This document shows, piece after piece, positions 10,006-18,734 of a stretch of DNA of 64,000 nucleotides. The translations under genes were made by a program, and so were the position numbers. Numbering within the stretch: position 1 is the stretch's first letter; the number at the start of each line of letters is the position of its first letter. This stretch comes from Polaribacter batillariae (GTDB lineage: Bacteria; Bacteroidota; Bacteroidia; Flavobacteriales; Flavobacteriaceae), in assembly GCF_017498485.1 (NCBI RefSeq), contig NZ_CP071795.1, positions 372,001 through 436,000 of the forward strand. The letters are read 5' to 3'. Below the pieces are notes generated by a model. It was not told the DNA's origin and searched no databases. It saw nothing but the letters and a program-made list of their open reading frames with translations.

Positions 10006-10080
10006 GTAAAGTTATTCTGAGATTTTTCTAGAGCAATATTTAAATTGCTCCATGAGGAAAAATCTCGGAAATAACTTTAC
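10006..10080. repeat. Long hairpin inside the IS256-family left end
   Basis: GTAAAGTTATT at 10006-10016 pairs with AATAACTTTAC at 10070-10080; inside it GAGATTTTTC pairs with GAAAAATCTC, and the centre GAGCAAT...ATTGCTC pairs again. The 75-base palindrome lies between the left inverted repeat and the transposase start, so it would be part of any transcript read into the element from outside. Confidence 0.85.
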
Positions 10081-10118
10081 GATTAAATAATCACTAAATT
10101 TATAAACACACTTTTATT

Positions 10119-11315
10119 ATGAAACCAGAAGATTTATTAAACGAAGAATTTTTAAAACAATTTAAAACAGGTTCAGAACTAACCAGTTTTATAGAACAAC
10201 TGCACAAACGTGGTGTAGAAAAGATTTTAGAAGGCGAATTAGATGCACATTTAGATTACGATAAGCATCAAAAAAGCAACAATCCTAATTCACGAAATGG
10301 CTATGGAACCAAAACAATAAAGACGCATTTAGGAGAAACTAAAATAAAAGTTCCAAGAGATCGCGATGCTACTTTCAATCCAATGCTTATTAAAAAGCGA
10401 GAAAGTACTGCAGATGGAGTTGAAAACCTGATTATTTCTTTATATGCCAAAGGAATGAGTACTACAGATATTGAAGAACAAATACGGGAATTGTATAATT
10501 TTAACATCTCTAGTTCAGCCATTTCTAGAATCACAGATAAAATTACAGCTGACATTATTGCTTGGAAAAATAGACCTTTAGAAGCTACTTATCTGATTGT
10601 ATGGATGGATGGCATCGTTTTTAAGGTTCGTGAAAACTCCAAAGTCATCAATAAAACAATTTACATTGCTGTTGGTCTTAGAGTAGATGGTAAAAAAGAA
10701 GTTTTAGGACTTTGGTTAGGAAAAAACGAATCTTCCTCTTTTTGGATGAGCGTTTTAACCGACATAAAAGCCAGAGGAACACAAGACATTTTAATTACAG
10801 CAACTGATAATTTAAACGGATTTACAGACACCATTAAAACTATTTTTCCCAATTCAGTAACACAAATATGTGTGGTTCATCAAATCAGAAACTCTTGTAA
10901 ATATGTAGTCTGGAAAGATAAAAAAGCCTTTACAAGAGATATGAAGCAAATCTATACAGCTCCTACAAAAGAAGCAGCAAAAGCAGCCTTAGAAGACTTT
11001 AAAGAAAAATGGGAATCCAAATATTCTTATGCCATTAAATCATGGGAAAACAATTGGGATGAACTCACTGTTTTCTTCGATTTCCCATTAGAAATCAGAA
11101 CCATTATTTATACCACAAATTTAATTGAAAACTTAAATGGGAAAATTAGAAAATACACTAAAAACAAACTCTCATATCCAACAGATGATGCTGTAATTAA
11201 ATCCGTATTTTTAGCTTTGAGAGAATCAACAAAAAAATGGACATTGCCTATTAGAAATTGGGGTATCATTCTTAACCAATTTTTGGCTATATTTGAAAAC
11301 AGGATTAAACTATGA
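10119..11315 (+). CDS. IS256-family transposase
   Basis: 398 residues, the normal length of a Mutator/IS256 DDE transposase that cuts and moves the element. The catalytic triad is visible: Asp in WMDGIVFK at about residue 164, Asp in TATDNLNGF at about 230 and Glu in NLIENLNGK at about 337. The family motif [10 protein letters not shown] (the C-x-x-H block) lies near 250. The N-terminal part holds the DNA-binding region including [16 protein letters not shown]. No frameshift or stop interrupts it, so it may be active. A hairpin precedes its start and is likely to limit expression from outside transcription. Confidence 0.96.
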   Translation: MKPEDLLNEEFLKQFKTGSELTSFIEQLHKRGVEKILEGELDAHLDYDKHQKSNNPNSRNGYGTKTIKTHLGETKIKVPRDRDATFNPMLIKKRESTADGVENLIISLYAKGMSTTDIEEQIRELYNFNISSSAISRITDKITADIIAWKNRPLEATYLIVWMDGIVFKVRENSKVINKTIYIAVGLRVDGKKEVLGLWLGKNESSSFWMSVLTDIKARGTQDILITATDNLNGFTDTIKTIFPNSVTQICVVHQIRNSCKYVVWKDKKAFTRDMKQIYTAPTKEAAKAALEDFKEKWESKYSYAIKSWENNWDELTVFFDFPLEIRTIIYTTNLIENLNGKIRKYTKNKLSYPTDDAVIKSVFLALRESTKKWTLPIRNWGIILNQFLAIFENRIKL

Positions 11316-11381
11316 AAAATTTAATCCTGTAATTTTTAACTTACACACTTTGTGGGAAAGTGTCCTTTTTTTATAAGAATT

Positions 11382-11840
11382 TTATTGTTTATCTTTTTTG
11401 TCTTTGGCGTATTTGCGCATTAATTTTCTACCAAATTCTCTTTCTGCAATATGCAGTTTTAATATTTTTTTATACGGAAGAAATTTCGATACTTTATGCA
11501 AAAAATCTTCTTTTTCTTGAATCATTTTTTTACCTAAATCTTCTTTCATTAAAACTAGCTTTTTAGCTTCTGCTTCAGTTAAACCTTCTAAATTACCAGC
11601 ATCTTTTATTCTTTTTTTAATATCTATTCTCCATTTATCTCTTAAAATATCTATTTTTTCTTCGTGTGCATTGTAAATAGGCCAAAATTTTTGAGCCTCT
11701 GTAGTCGAAAGTTGCAACTCTTCTGTAAAATAAGAGACTTTTAAAGCCTTAATTTTTTTTCTACTTTCTTTTCTTTCTTGTGTAAATACCTGGAAAATTG
11801 TTAGCAATAAAAGCGTAAAAGTTAAAATGTTATTTTTCAT
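11382..11840 (-). CDS. Periplasmic sensor protein of an ECF sigma operon
   Basis: 152 residues from ATG 11840, with a signal peptide (MKNNILTFTLLLLTIFQVF). The mature part is helical and rich in Lys and Glu: YFTEELQLSTTEAQKFWPIY near 35 and later EAKKLVLMKEDLGKKM. This resembles the Spy/CpxP type of periplasmic helical protein and is commonly annotated in flavobacteria as sensor of ECF-type sigma factor. It is the third gene of an operon with the sigma factor and a membrane protein upstream. A TTG at 11852 that overlaps the preceding stop is an alternative start. The signal sensed is unknown. Confidence 0.78.
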   Translation of the reverse strand: MKNNILTFTLLLLTIFQVFTQERKESRKKIKALKVSYFTEELQLSTTEAQKFWPIYNAHEEKIDILRDKWRIDIKKRIKDAGNLEGLTEAEAKKLVLMKEDLGKKMIQEKEDFLHKVSKFLPYKKILKLHIAEREFGRKLMRKYAKDKKDKQ

Positions 11841-11844
11841 TTTT

Positions 11845-12393
11845 TTAATCAATTTCGTTTAGTATAGATGTGTTTTCTGTAGAAATAATGTAATCTTCAA
11901 TCGCATCATCTTTAATATTGGTAAAAGCAAAATCGTTTTCGTTTACAATATTGTTATTTAAAACATTGGCAAAATCTTCATCAGATAATTCATTAAAATT
12001 ATCAACCATCCAATTTTCGATATCTGTTTCTGCCACTGCATCAAAATTTATTTCTGTAGTATTGTTTAAATTATTAACATACGTAAGTCCTATTAATAAA
12101 GCAATTGAAGCTGCAATGGCTATAGAAATTCGTTTTAAATTTTTAGATTTTAAAGAAATAACTTTGGGTGTTCTTTTTTCTGAAACAATTTTATCTAAAA
12201 TACTGTTTTCTAGGTTTTTAAAATAATTATCTGGTACTTTAAATGAATTTTGTTTAGATAGAGATTCTTCAAAAATAAATGAAGAAAAACGATCTTCTGC
12301 ATTGTCGAAATAATTTAATGGAGCAGAAAAACCAGTATTTTTACCAGTAATCGATTTTAAAAAATCTTCGCTATTTTTAATATCTTCTTTCAT
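11845..12393 (-). CDS. Putative anti-sigma factor, single-span membrane protein
   Basis: 182 residues. The cytoplasmic N-terminal half (about 1-88) is acidic with repeated FD/ED motifs, then a membrane span at about 90-107 (ISIAIAASIALLIGLTYV), then an acidic, Asn-rich outer part ending in ILNEID. The layout of small cytoplasmic domain, one span and extracytoplasmic tail, directly behind an ECF sigma gene, is that of an anti-sigma factor, although no zinc-binding anti-sigma motif is present. It probably holds the sigma factor at the membrane until the periplasmic partner signals. Inference from context. Confidence 0.7.
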   Translation of the reverse strand: MKEDIKNSEDFLKSITGKNTGFSAPLNYFDNAEDRFSSFIFEESLSKQNSFKVPDNYFKNLENSILDKIVSEKRTPKVISLKSKNLKRISIAIAASIALLIGLTYVNNLNNTTEINFDAVAETDIENWMVDNFNELSDEDFANVLNNNIVNENDFAFTNIKDDAIEDYIISTENTSILNEID

Positions 12394-12425
12394 ATGTTTC
12401 TTAGACCTTATTTTTATAAAAAGGT

Positions 12426-12974
12426 TTAATCGGTTTTATTTTTTATATAACTTTCTATTTTCTTAACTGCATGAAAATAAGAGGCTTTTAAGGCTCCTAC
12501 AGAAGTTTCTAAAATGCTAGCAATCTCTTCGTATTTTAGTTCGTCGAAATATTTCATATTAAAAACCAGTTGTTGTTTCTGTGGAAGTGTTGCAATGGCT
12601 TTTTGCAAAATAAGTTGTATTTCGTCTCCAGAGAAAAAAACATCACTTTTTAAGGTAGAGGCTAATTGTTCTTGCATTTTAGAAATATCTACATTTCTTT
12701 CTTTTGCTCTTTTGTTAATAAATGTAATAGATTCGTTGGTGGCAATTCGATACATCCAAGAAAATAGTTTGCTTTCTTGGTTAAATTTATCGATATTTCT
12801 GTACACTTTTATAAAGGTATTTTGCAAAACATCGTCTGCATCGTCGTGAGCAATAACAATTTTACGAATGTGCCAATACAGCCGTTCTTTGTACAGCGAA
12901 ACTAACTCTCTAAAGGCTTTTTCTCGCGTTTGAGAATTTTTTAGTTGTTCTACTAAAACACTTTCGTCTGTCAA
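12426..12974 (-). CDS. ECF-type RNA polymerase sigma factor
   Basis: 182 residues. Region 2 spans about 22-90 with the core-binding and -10 recognition helix (DDADDVLQNTFIKVYRNID, then SKLFSWMYRIATNESI). Region 4 spans about 120-175 with LPQKQQLVFNMKYFDELKYEEIA and the helix-turn-helix ETSVGALKASYFHAVKKIE. The region 2-4 linker is short, as in group 4 (ECF) sigma factors. It heads an operon with an anti-sigma-like membrane protein and a periplasmic sensor. It probably controls an envelope stress response and its own operon. Confidence 0.93.
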   Translation of the reverse strand: MTDESVLVEQLKNSQTREKAFRELVSLYKERLYWHIRKIVIAHDDADDVLQNTFIKVYRNIDKFNQESKLFSWMYRIATNESITFINKRAKERNVDISKMQEQLASTLKSDVFFSGDEIQLILQKAIATLPQKQQLVFNMKYFDELKYEEIASILETSVGALKASYFHAVKKIESYIKNKTD

Positions 12975-13031
12975 TATTTCGTTTTTTAATAGGACAATTT
13001 AATTTAAAAAAGGTTTAATTTAAAAAACGAA

Positions 13032-14480
13032 TTATTTTTTTAAACGAGAACGAGAGTAGCCAAACAATCTTTTTTGTTTAATAAGTTCTGCAATTCCTTT
13101 TGGCAGCATTTCTTCCCATCCTTTTTCTCCATCCATAATCATTTTTAAGACAGTTCTAGAGAAAATTTCTAAAATTTCTGGGTCGAAATCTTTGATATCT
13201 AAAAGTTTTCCATTGTTTTTAAAGAATTTATACAATTCTTTCATTCTTGGGTGTACTTTTAAATTATCGCTATTTATGTATTCTCCAGAAGCTTTGTCTT
13301 TATAAGGGTACATATATACTTTTAAATCTCTGTAGAAAAGTTTACCAAAAGCTTCTAAAATTCCACCACTTAAATTTCGGTAGTATTTTTCATCAAAAAT
13401 TTGAATTAGGTTGTAAACTCCCATTGCCAATGCCATTCTTTCTTTGGTAAATTCGCTAAAGTATTCTACCAATTTAAAATATTGTTGAAAATTGGTAATC
13501 ATAACATTTTGCCCAAGAGAACATAGCAATTCTGCTCTGTCTAAGAAATCTCGTTCGTTAATTTTACCTTCTGCACTTAAATTACTTAACGTAATTTCAA
13601 AAATAACTTGAGTACGAGATTCTTCTACCTTATTTTCTGCTAAGAACAATTTTTTGGCATTCTCGAACATATCCATGTTTACCTTTGTAACAGGCCTAAA
13701 ACTACCTCTTAAAGCCAATATGTTTTTCTTGTACAATACTTGTGCTGGTAATAAATTGTTACCATCTGGACCAAACATTACTGCGTTTGTCATGCCATTT
13801 TTTAGCAATTGTAAACTCATTAAACGGTTGTCAACATACATAAAACGTGGACCAGAGAAATTAATCATATCTATTTCTAATTGGTCGCTTGTTAAATTAT
13901 GATAAAAAGATTTTACCAATTCTTTAGGGTTGTCGTTTAAGTAAAAAGCACCATACAATAAATTTACTCCTAAAACGCCAAGCGTTTCTTGTTGCAAACG
14001 AGCATCTGTTTCTTTAAAACGCAAGTGTAAGATAATTTCGTTGTACCCTTCTAAAGGATCTAATTGAAATCGAATACCAACCCAACCATGACCTTTAAAT
14101 TTTCTTGCAAAATCGATCGTGGTAACTGTATTGGCATAGCTAAAAAACAATTTATCTGGGTGTTTTTCTCTGCTTAGCCTATCTTCAATTAAATCAATTT
14201 CATGACGCAACATTTTCTTTAAACGAGGCTGTGTTACATAACGTTTGTCTTCTTCCATACCATAAATAGCATCAGAAAAATCTTTATCGTACGCGCTCAT
14301 TGCTTTTGCAATGGTTCCACTTGCTGCCCCCGATCTAAAGAAATTACGAGCAGTTTCTTGTCCAGCTCCAATTTCTGCAAATGTTCCGTAAATATCGCTA
14401 TTTAAGTTAATTCTTAGTGCTTTACTTTTTGTAGTGGGTACACTACTTATTTCTTGATCTCCTTTTAAAGAAATTGCCAT
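13032..14480 (-). CDS. Conserved Bacteroidetes cytosolic protein of unknown function
   Basis: 482 residues, no signal peptide and no membrane span. The start MAISLKGDQEISSVPTTKSKALRINLN and segments such as FAEIGAGQETARNFFR and HPDKLFFSYANTVTTIDFA are very characteristic of a family conserved throughout Bacteroidetes. Database entries often call it TonB-dependent receptor or nicotinate-nucleotide adenylyltransferase; neither fits, since there is no beta-barrel or plug and no nucleotidyltransferase motif that I can see. Divergent from the MBL hydrolase gene with an 80-base gap. High conservation suggests a core function, which remains unknown. Confidence 0.85.
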   Translation of the reverse strand: MAISLKGDQEISSVPTTKSKALRINLNSDIYGTFAEIGAGQETARNFFRSGAASGTIAKAMSAYDKDFSDAIYGMEEDKRYVTQPRLKKMLRHEIDLIEDRLSREKHPDKLFFSYANTVTTIDFARKFKGHGWVGIRFQLDPLEGYNEIILHLRFKETDARLQQETLGVLGVNLLYGAFYLNDNPKELVKSFYHNLTSDQLEIDMINFSGPRFMYVDNRLMSLQLLKNGMTNAVMFGPDGNNLLPAQVLYKKNILALRGSFRPVTKVNMDMFENAKKLFLAENKVEESRTQVIFEITLSNLSAEGKINERDFLDRAELLCSLGQNVMITNFQQYFKLVEYFSEFTKERMALAMGVYNLIQIFDEKYYRNLSGGILEAFGKLFYRDLKVYMYPYKDKASGEYINSDNLKVHPRMKELYKFFKNNGKLLDIKDFDPEILEIFSRTVLKMIMDGEKGWEEMLPKGIAELIKQKRLFGYSRSRLKK

Positions 14481-14546
14481 AAATTTGTTTTTAATTTCGT
14501 GTTAACAAATGTAGTGAATTAGTGTGTTATCAGTCAATTTTTATCT

Positions 14547-14554
14547 TATTTTTG
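14547..14554 (+). promoter_or_regulatory. Possible -7 promoter box for the MBL hydrolase
   Basis: TATTTTTG, matching TAnnTTTG, ending six bases before the ATG at 14560. The transcript would have almost no leader. Confidence 0.4.
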
Positions 14555-14559
14555 TTTGA

Positions 14560-15342
14560 ATGAAACGTTATAAAAAACACTTAAAAGTTACTTTTTTAGG
14601 CACAGGAACATCGCAAGGCGTTCCAATGATTGCTAGCAAAGACCCTGTTTGTTTGTCTAAAAATCTTAAAGATAAACGTTTGCGCTCTTCTGTTTTAATT
14701 TCTTGGAACGATGTTTCTTATGTGGTTGATTGTGGTCCCGATTTTCGTCAACAAATGTTGCGTGAAAATATCGAATGCATTCAAGGAGTATTATTTACCC
14801 ACGAACACGCAGATCATACAGCTGGTTTAGACGATTTACGTCCTTTTTGCTATCAAATAGCAGAAATGCCTATTTATTTAAATCAAAAAACTTTAGATAG
14901 TTTAGAACAACGTTTTCAGTATATTTTTTCGATAGAAAACAGGTATCCAGGAGCACCTAGTGTTTCTCCATTTGTGGTAAACAATAGTTCTTTTACATTG
15001 CATGAGTTAACAGTACAACCCATTCAAATTTTGCATGGTAAATTGTCTATTTTAGGGTATCGTTTCGAACAATTGGCGTATTTAACAGATGTAAAATACA
15101 TTGCAGAAGCAGAAAAAGAGAAGTTGCAAAATTTAGACGTTTTAATCGTAAATGCATTAAGAATCGAAGCACACCCCACACATTTAAATTTAAAGGAAGC
15201 TTTAGAATTGGTGGCAGAATTGCAACCCAAAAGAACTTATTTTACGCATATTAGTCATAAATTAGGGTTTCATGACGAAGTTTCTCGAAAACTACCCAAA
15301 AATGTATTTTTGGCTTTTGATGGTTTAAAAATTGAAACTTAA
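14560..15342 (+). CDS. MBL-fold metallohydrolase (PhnP/YcbX-like group)
   Basis: 260 residues. Metallo-beta-lactamase fold: the start LKVTFLGTGTSQGVPMI and the zinc motif THEHADHTAGLDDLRPF near residues 79-95 (H-x-H-x-D-H) are complete, and further ligands are expected at VDCGPDF near 57, HGKLSILGYRF near 160 and THISHKLGFH near 228. The protein resembles the PhnP group of phosphodiesterases that open cyclic phosphates, so a phosphodiester substrate is plausible. It lies 116 bases ahead of the GTPase cluster on the same strand and could share its transcript. Confidence 0.88.
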   Translation: MKRYKKHLKVTFLGTGTSQGVPMIASKDPVCLSKNLKDKRLRSSVLISWNDVSYVVDCGPDFRQQMLRENIECIQGVLFTHEHADHTAGLDDLRPFCYQIAEMPIYLNQKTLDSLEQRFQYIFSIENRYPGAPSVSPFVVNNSSFTLHELTVQPIQILHGKLSILGYRFEQLAYLTDVKYIAEAEKEKLQNLDVLIVNALRIEAHPTHLNLKEALELVAELQPKRTYFTHISHKLGFHDEVSRKLPKNVFLAFDGLKIET

Positions 15343-15458
15343 ATTTAGAATAATTTATATTTTAATGTATATTTGTTTTTATAGCTTTTTCTTTTTTTAT
15401 GAAAAGCTGTAAAATAATCCCCTAATAATTCCCTTTAAAATAATTCAACAAGAACTAT

Positions 15459-15812
15459 ATGGAAAAAAAGTTAGAAAAAAGCAAAGCTCCAGAAACAACT
15501 CAAGAAGTAGATAGCAGAATTGCAGCTGTAAGAGACCTTATTTTCGGAGAAAATATACAGCAATACAACTCGGAGTTTGCCGATGTTTACGATAAAATTA
15601 AAGCTTTACAGAACGAAACTAAAAGCAATTTATCGGATGCAATTTCGAACTTAGAAAATAAGTTGGCAGATTTAGAAAGTTTAATGGATCATAAATTTCA
15701 AGACTTAAACGACGATTTAGATAAAAGATTGGCAGATTTAGATGACGAAAAAGCCGACAGAAGAAAGCTAGGAAAAGCCTTAGAGAAAATTGCGCTAATG
15801 TTGCAAGAATAA
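15459..15812 (+). CDS. Coiled-coil protein, first gene of the Rab-like GTPase cluster
   Basis: 117 residues, no signal peptide. Residues about 20-110 are almost continuous heptad pattern (IQQYNSEFADVYDKIKALQN, then EDLDKRLADLDDEKADRRKL), ending KALEKIALMLQE. It is expected to form a dimeric or higher coiled coil and act as scaffold or regulator. Its stop codon TAA is followed directly by the ATG of the next gene, so translation is coupled. Comparable short coiled-coil proteins stand next to Ras/Rab-like GTPases in other Bacteroidetes as far as I recall; exact role unknown. Confidence 0.75.
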   Translation: MEKKLEKSKAPETTQEVDSRIAAVRDLIFGENIQQYNSEFADVYDKIKALQNETKSNLSDAISNLENKLADLESLMDHKFQDLNDDLDKRLADLDDEKADRRKLGKALEKIALMLQE

Positions 15813-16619
15813 ATGAAAGAAACAACTGCAGATAACAAAAAAGACAACCGTTTTGAGTTACTCAGAGAACTTTTATTAGAAGAAGATAGAGAAAAATTTG
15901 TAACTCTAAGCCAAGAGATTATTCAAAAAGAAAAATTCTCTAGACGTGTAAAACCTTTAGTTGACGAAAAAATTGAAGATCTTCGTGAAAATTTTCCAGA
16001 ATATTTTGGAGGAACAATTACAGAAACCATAAAAGTTCAAATTAGAGATTCGCAAGACGAAGTTGTAGAAGCCTTGTACCCTATTATGGGTAAATTGGTT
16101 AAGAAAGCTATTGTAAGTGAAATTACAAAGTTGTCTGACAGTGTAAATAAAACAATTAAAGAAAAGTTTTCTTTACAACAAATTTTGGCTCGTTTTTTTA
16201 AAGGAAAAAATAACGATGCAGGTGTTGTACTACAAGAAGTTTTCGAGCCAATTATCGAAGAAGTTTTTATCATCGAAAAAAACTCTGGCTTATTAGCAGG
16301 AAGCTATTCAAGAGGCAATGTTGCAGATAAAGACATGGTTTCTGGAATGTTAACTGCCATTAAATCTTTTGCAGAAGATGCTTTTTCCAAAGAAAACCAA
16401 AGTTTAGAAGATATAAAATTCGATTCTTTTCAGTTGTCTATAAAAAACTTTAAATCTATTTACATAGCCATTGCAACTTCTGGAGTTTTAAATGCCGATT
16501 TTAGAGATAAAATAACCGATAATGTAAACGATTTGGCCGAAATTATTCTTAGAAATCGAGAATATTTATCTAACGAAGTAAAATTAAATGTATTGATAGA
16601 GAGGTATTTAATAGATTAA
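15813..16619 (+). CDS. Conserved cytosolic protein, second gene of the Rab-like GTPase cluster
   Basis: 268 residues, no signal peptide and no membrane span. Residues about 14-100 (LLREL LLEEDREKF region, VDEKIEDLRENFPEYFGGTI, then DSQDEVVEALYPIMGKLVKK) resemble the region that precedes the OmpA domain in a group of bacterial OmpA-like proteins, which explains OmpA-type names in databases. The OmpA domain itself is missing. The second half (about 150-268) is a helical domain with GSYSRGNVADKDMVSGMLTA and KDMVSGML followed by SLEDIKFDSFQLSIKNFKSI, which suggests a sensor-like fold. Start codon directly abuts the previous stop. Probably a partner of the GTPase. Confidence 0.72.
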   Translation: MKETTADNKKDNRFELLRELLLEEDREKFVTLSQEIIQKEKFSRRVKPLVDEKIEDLRENFPEYFGGTITETIKVQIRDSQDEVVEALYPIMGKLVKKAIVSEITKLSDSVNKTIKEKFSLQQILARFFKGKNNDAGVVLQEVFEPIIEEVFIIEKNSGLLAGSYSRGNVADKDMVSGMLTAIKSFAEDAFSKENQSLEDIKFDSFQLSIKNFKSIYIAIATSGVLNADFRDKITDNVNDLAEIILRNREYLSNEVKLNVLIERYLID

Positions 16620-16632
16620 GTATCAAAAAAAA

Positions 16633-17118
16633 ATGATTGCAAAAAAAGTTTTATTAGTCGGAAATTTCGGTGTCGGAAAAACATCGTTAATTCGAAGATT
16701 TGTACTTAACGAATTTTCGGAAGAGTACATAAGTACCATTGGTGTTCGAGTTAGCTCTAAAGTTGTGACTTACGAAAACCAAGAAATAAAGTTACTAATT
16801 TGGGATGTTGCAGGAACCAGTGGAAATGAGAAAATACCCAAAGCCTATTTTTTAGGAGCAAGTGCAGCCATGTTTGTTTTTGATGTAAGTAGAAAAGAAA
16901 CTTATTTAAACATAAACCACCATTTGGCAAGTGTTAAAGAACTTTCTGGTTTGCAAAACATAACCATTGTTGGTAATAAAAAAGACCTGCTTTCCGAAGA
17001 AGAATTACAAACAGTTATAAATACTGTTTCAGTAAAAATAGATTTAATTACCAGTGCAAAGGAAAACGATCATGTAGAAGATGCTTTTTTAAAACTAACT
17101 GCACAAGCCATAAAATAG
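16633..17118 (+). CDS. Rab/Ras-like small GTPase
   Basis: 161 residues, the length of a bare G domain. G1 is GNFGVGKT at residues 10-17, G2 the Thr in EYISTIGVRV near 37 (close to the Rab switch I), G3 DVAGTSGNEK near 58, G4 NKKD near 116 and G5 TSAKEND near 136. The Gln that follows G3 in eukaryotic Ras/Rab (DTAGQE) is absent (DVAGTS), so hydrolysis may need a partner. No C-terminal prenylation Cys. It lies 13 bases behind the previous gene and 7 bases before the hybrid kinase gene, which points to one signalling module. Confidence 0.9.
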   Translation: MIAKKVLLVGNFGVGKTSLIRRFVLNEFSEEYISTIGVRVSSKVVTYENQEIKLLIWDVAGTSGNEKIPKAYFLGASAAMFVFDVSRKETYLNINHHLASVKELSGLQNITIVGNKKDLLSEEELQTVINTVSVKIDLITSAKENDHVEDAFLKLTAQAIK

Positions 17119-17125
17119 TAATGTT

Positions 17126-18649
17126 TTGATTCCTGCAAAAATAGAAGATGTTTTTTTACAATTAACAACCAATTTTATTGGAGTGATTACAAACATTGTT
17201 GCAGGTAAATTCGCAAAATCTACTTTTCAAATTCACGATTCTATTTACACAACTTGTTCTTTTTTAGAAGGAACTTTAGATGCCTTAGAACCCCTACAAC
17301 CTGTCACTCTAGAAGGAATGATAATTGTTTCCAGCTCAAAAGAATACAATGTAGATATCGATTTGTTTAAGTCTTCTGATGAAATTTCGGTACTTATTCA
17401 CAATCGAACCAATGTTTATAAAATTGTAAGTCAATTAAACCAAAACAGAAACGATATTTTCTTTATCAAAAGAGAACTCGCAGAAAAAAATGAAGAATTA
17501 AAAAGATTGCGAAAAATTGCAGACAAAGCAAACGAAGAAAAATCTCGTTTTTTAGCAATGATGAGCCACGAAATTCGAAATCCATTAAATGTTATTTTAG
17601 GGTATTCTGAAATGATTTCCGAAGAAGAAATTAACGAAAAAGTAAGGCAATATTCTAAGTTACTATCGATTTCTGGAAATAATTTAAAAGTAATTGTAAA
17701 CGACATTTTAGACTTATCTAGAATTGAAGCGGGTAAATTAGAATTAATAAATAAACCTATAAACATTAAAGAAATTGCTAAAAATTGTGTTCAGAATTAT
17801 TCGTATCAAAATAAAAATGAAGCAGTAGAATTATTTTTTAATGCAGAAAACGACATTCCAGATGCTGTTTTAGGAGACTATGTAAGAATCAATCAAATAT
17901 TATCGAATTTATTGTCGAATGCAATAAAATTTACTCAAAAAGGAAAAATATCTATAGACGTAAAAAAAGTTTCAGAAAATAAAAATACCATAAAAATCGC
18001 TTTTTTGGTTTCAGATTCTGGAAGAGGAATGACGAAGCAACAAGCTTCCAAAATTTTTGATGAATATCAACAAAATAAAAAAAGCGACAACAGGGTTTTT
18101 GGCGGAGCAGGATTGGGTTTGTCTATTGTAAAGCATCTTTTAAATGCCATGAATGGTAAAATTTCTGTAGAAAGTAAATTGGATATAGGAACCGTATTTA
18201 TTACCGAAATTCCTTTTTTAAAACTAAAAAATTCAGCAGTAAAAGAACTAAAAACTGCTGAGATTTCGACAGAAAAAAAATTAGAAGGAAAAAGAATTTT
18301 AGTTGCAGACGACGATGCTCTTAACCAATTGATTGTTGCACATATTCTTAAAAAAGAAAAAGTACTACTAACGCAAGTAAAAGATGGCTTAGAAGCCCTA
18401 AATGTTTTAAAAACAACTTCTTTTGATTTGGTTTTGTTAGACATTCACATGCCCAACATTACTGGCGAACAATTGGTACAACAAAAAAAGAACTTTCATA
18501 CATCAAACAGAGAAATTCCTTTTTTGTCTTTAACAGCAAATACCACCAAAGAAGATGTAAAAAGGTATAAAAAAATTGGTTTTGTAGATGTAATTTCTAA
18601 ACCTTATACAGCTATTGAGTTTGTGAAGAAAATAAATGTAAATATTTAA
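17126..18649 (+). CDS. Hybrid histidine kinase with C-terminal receiver domain
   Basis: 507 residues. Residues about 1-105 form a PAS-like input domain, then a short coiled coil (KRELAEKNEELKRLRKIADK). The HisKA box AMMSHEIRNPLNVILGYSE puts the phosphorylated His at about 148. The ATPase domain has the N box (VRINQILSNLLSNAIKFT), G1 DSGRGM and G2 GAGLGLSIVKHL. A receiver domain follows from about 385, with DDD near 393 and the phosphoacceptor Asp in LVLLDIHMP at about 439. No membrane span, so it senses in the cytoplasm. TTG 17126 is the best start; ATG 17121 is out of frame. It follows the GTPase gene by seven bases. No separate output regulator is next to it. Confidence 0.93.
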   Translation: MIPAKIEDVFLQLTTNFIGVITNIVAGKFAKSTFQIHDSIYTTCSFLEGTLDALEPLQPVTLEGMIIVSSSKEYNVDIDLFKSSDEISVLIHNRTNVYKIVSQLNQNRNDIFFIKRELAEKNEELKRLRKIADKANEEKSRFLAMMSHEIRNPLNVILGYSEMISEEEINEKVRQYSKLLSISGNNLKVIVNDILDLSRIEAGKLELINKPINIKEIAKNCVQNYSYQNKNEAVELFFNAENDIPDAVLGDYVRINQILSNLLSNAIKFTQKGKISIDVKKVSENKNTIKIAFLVSDSGRGMTKQQASKIFDEYQQNKKSDNRVFGGAGLGLSIVKHLLNAMNGKISVESKLDIGTVFITEIPFLKLKNSAVKELKTAEISTEKKLEGKRILVADDDALNQLIVAHILKKEKVLLTQVKDGLEALNVLKTTSFDLVLLDIHMPNITGEQLVQQKKNFHTSNREIPFLSLTANTTKEDVKRYKKIGFVDVISKPYTAIEFVKKINVNI

Positions 18650-18734
18650 TTTTTTTATTTTTTGCTAACTATATCATTTAAAATTACCACAATAAAACCC
18701 TTTTTTCCTTTCTATTTGATTATAAAGAAAAAAA

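Larger units (their letters stand above)
9991..11355 (+). mobile_element. IS256-family insertion sequence
   Basis: A Mutator-type transposase gene framed by imperfect terminal inverted repeats. The left end reads CCAAAAAGTGTGTAAGT from 9991, and the right end (11339-11355) gives CCACAAAGTGTGTAAGT on the other strand, 15 of 17 identical. The exact outer limits are uncertain by a few bases, and I see no clear 8-9 bp target duplication next to them. Total about 1365 bp, within the family range. It has landed just behind a strong terminator, in an intergenic gap, so no gene appears broken. The transposase frame is intact. Confidence 0.85.

Noticed and set aside
11360..11566. Plus-strand open frame right after the IS256-family element
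   Set aside because: Lies antisense to the periplasmic sensor gene, hydrophobic chance product.
12514..12849. Opposite-strand open frame inside the ECF sigma gene
   Set aside because: Shadow of the real gene; Ser- and Leu-rich product without family features. The same holds for the other long antisense frames in valS, acs, kdsB and dapF.
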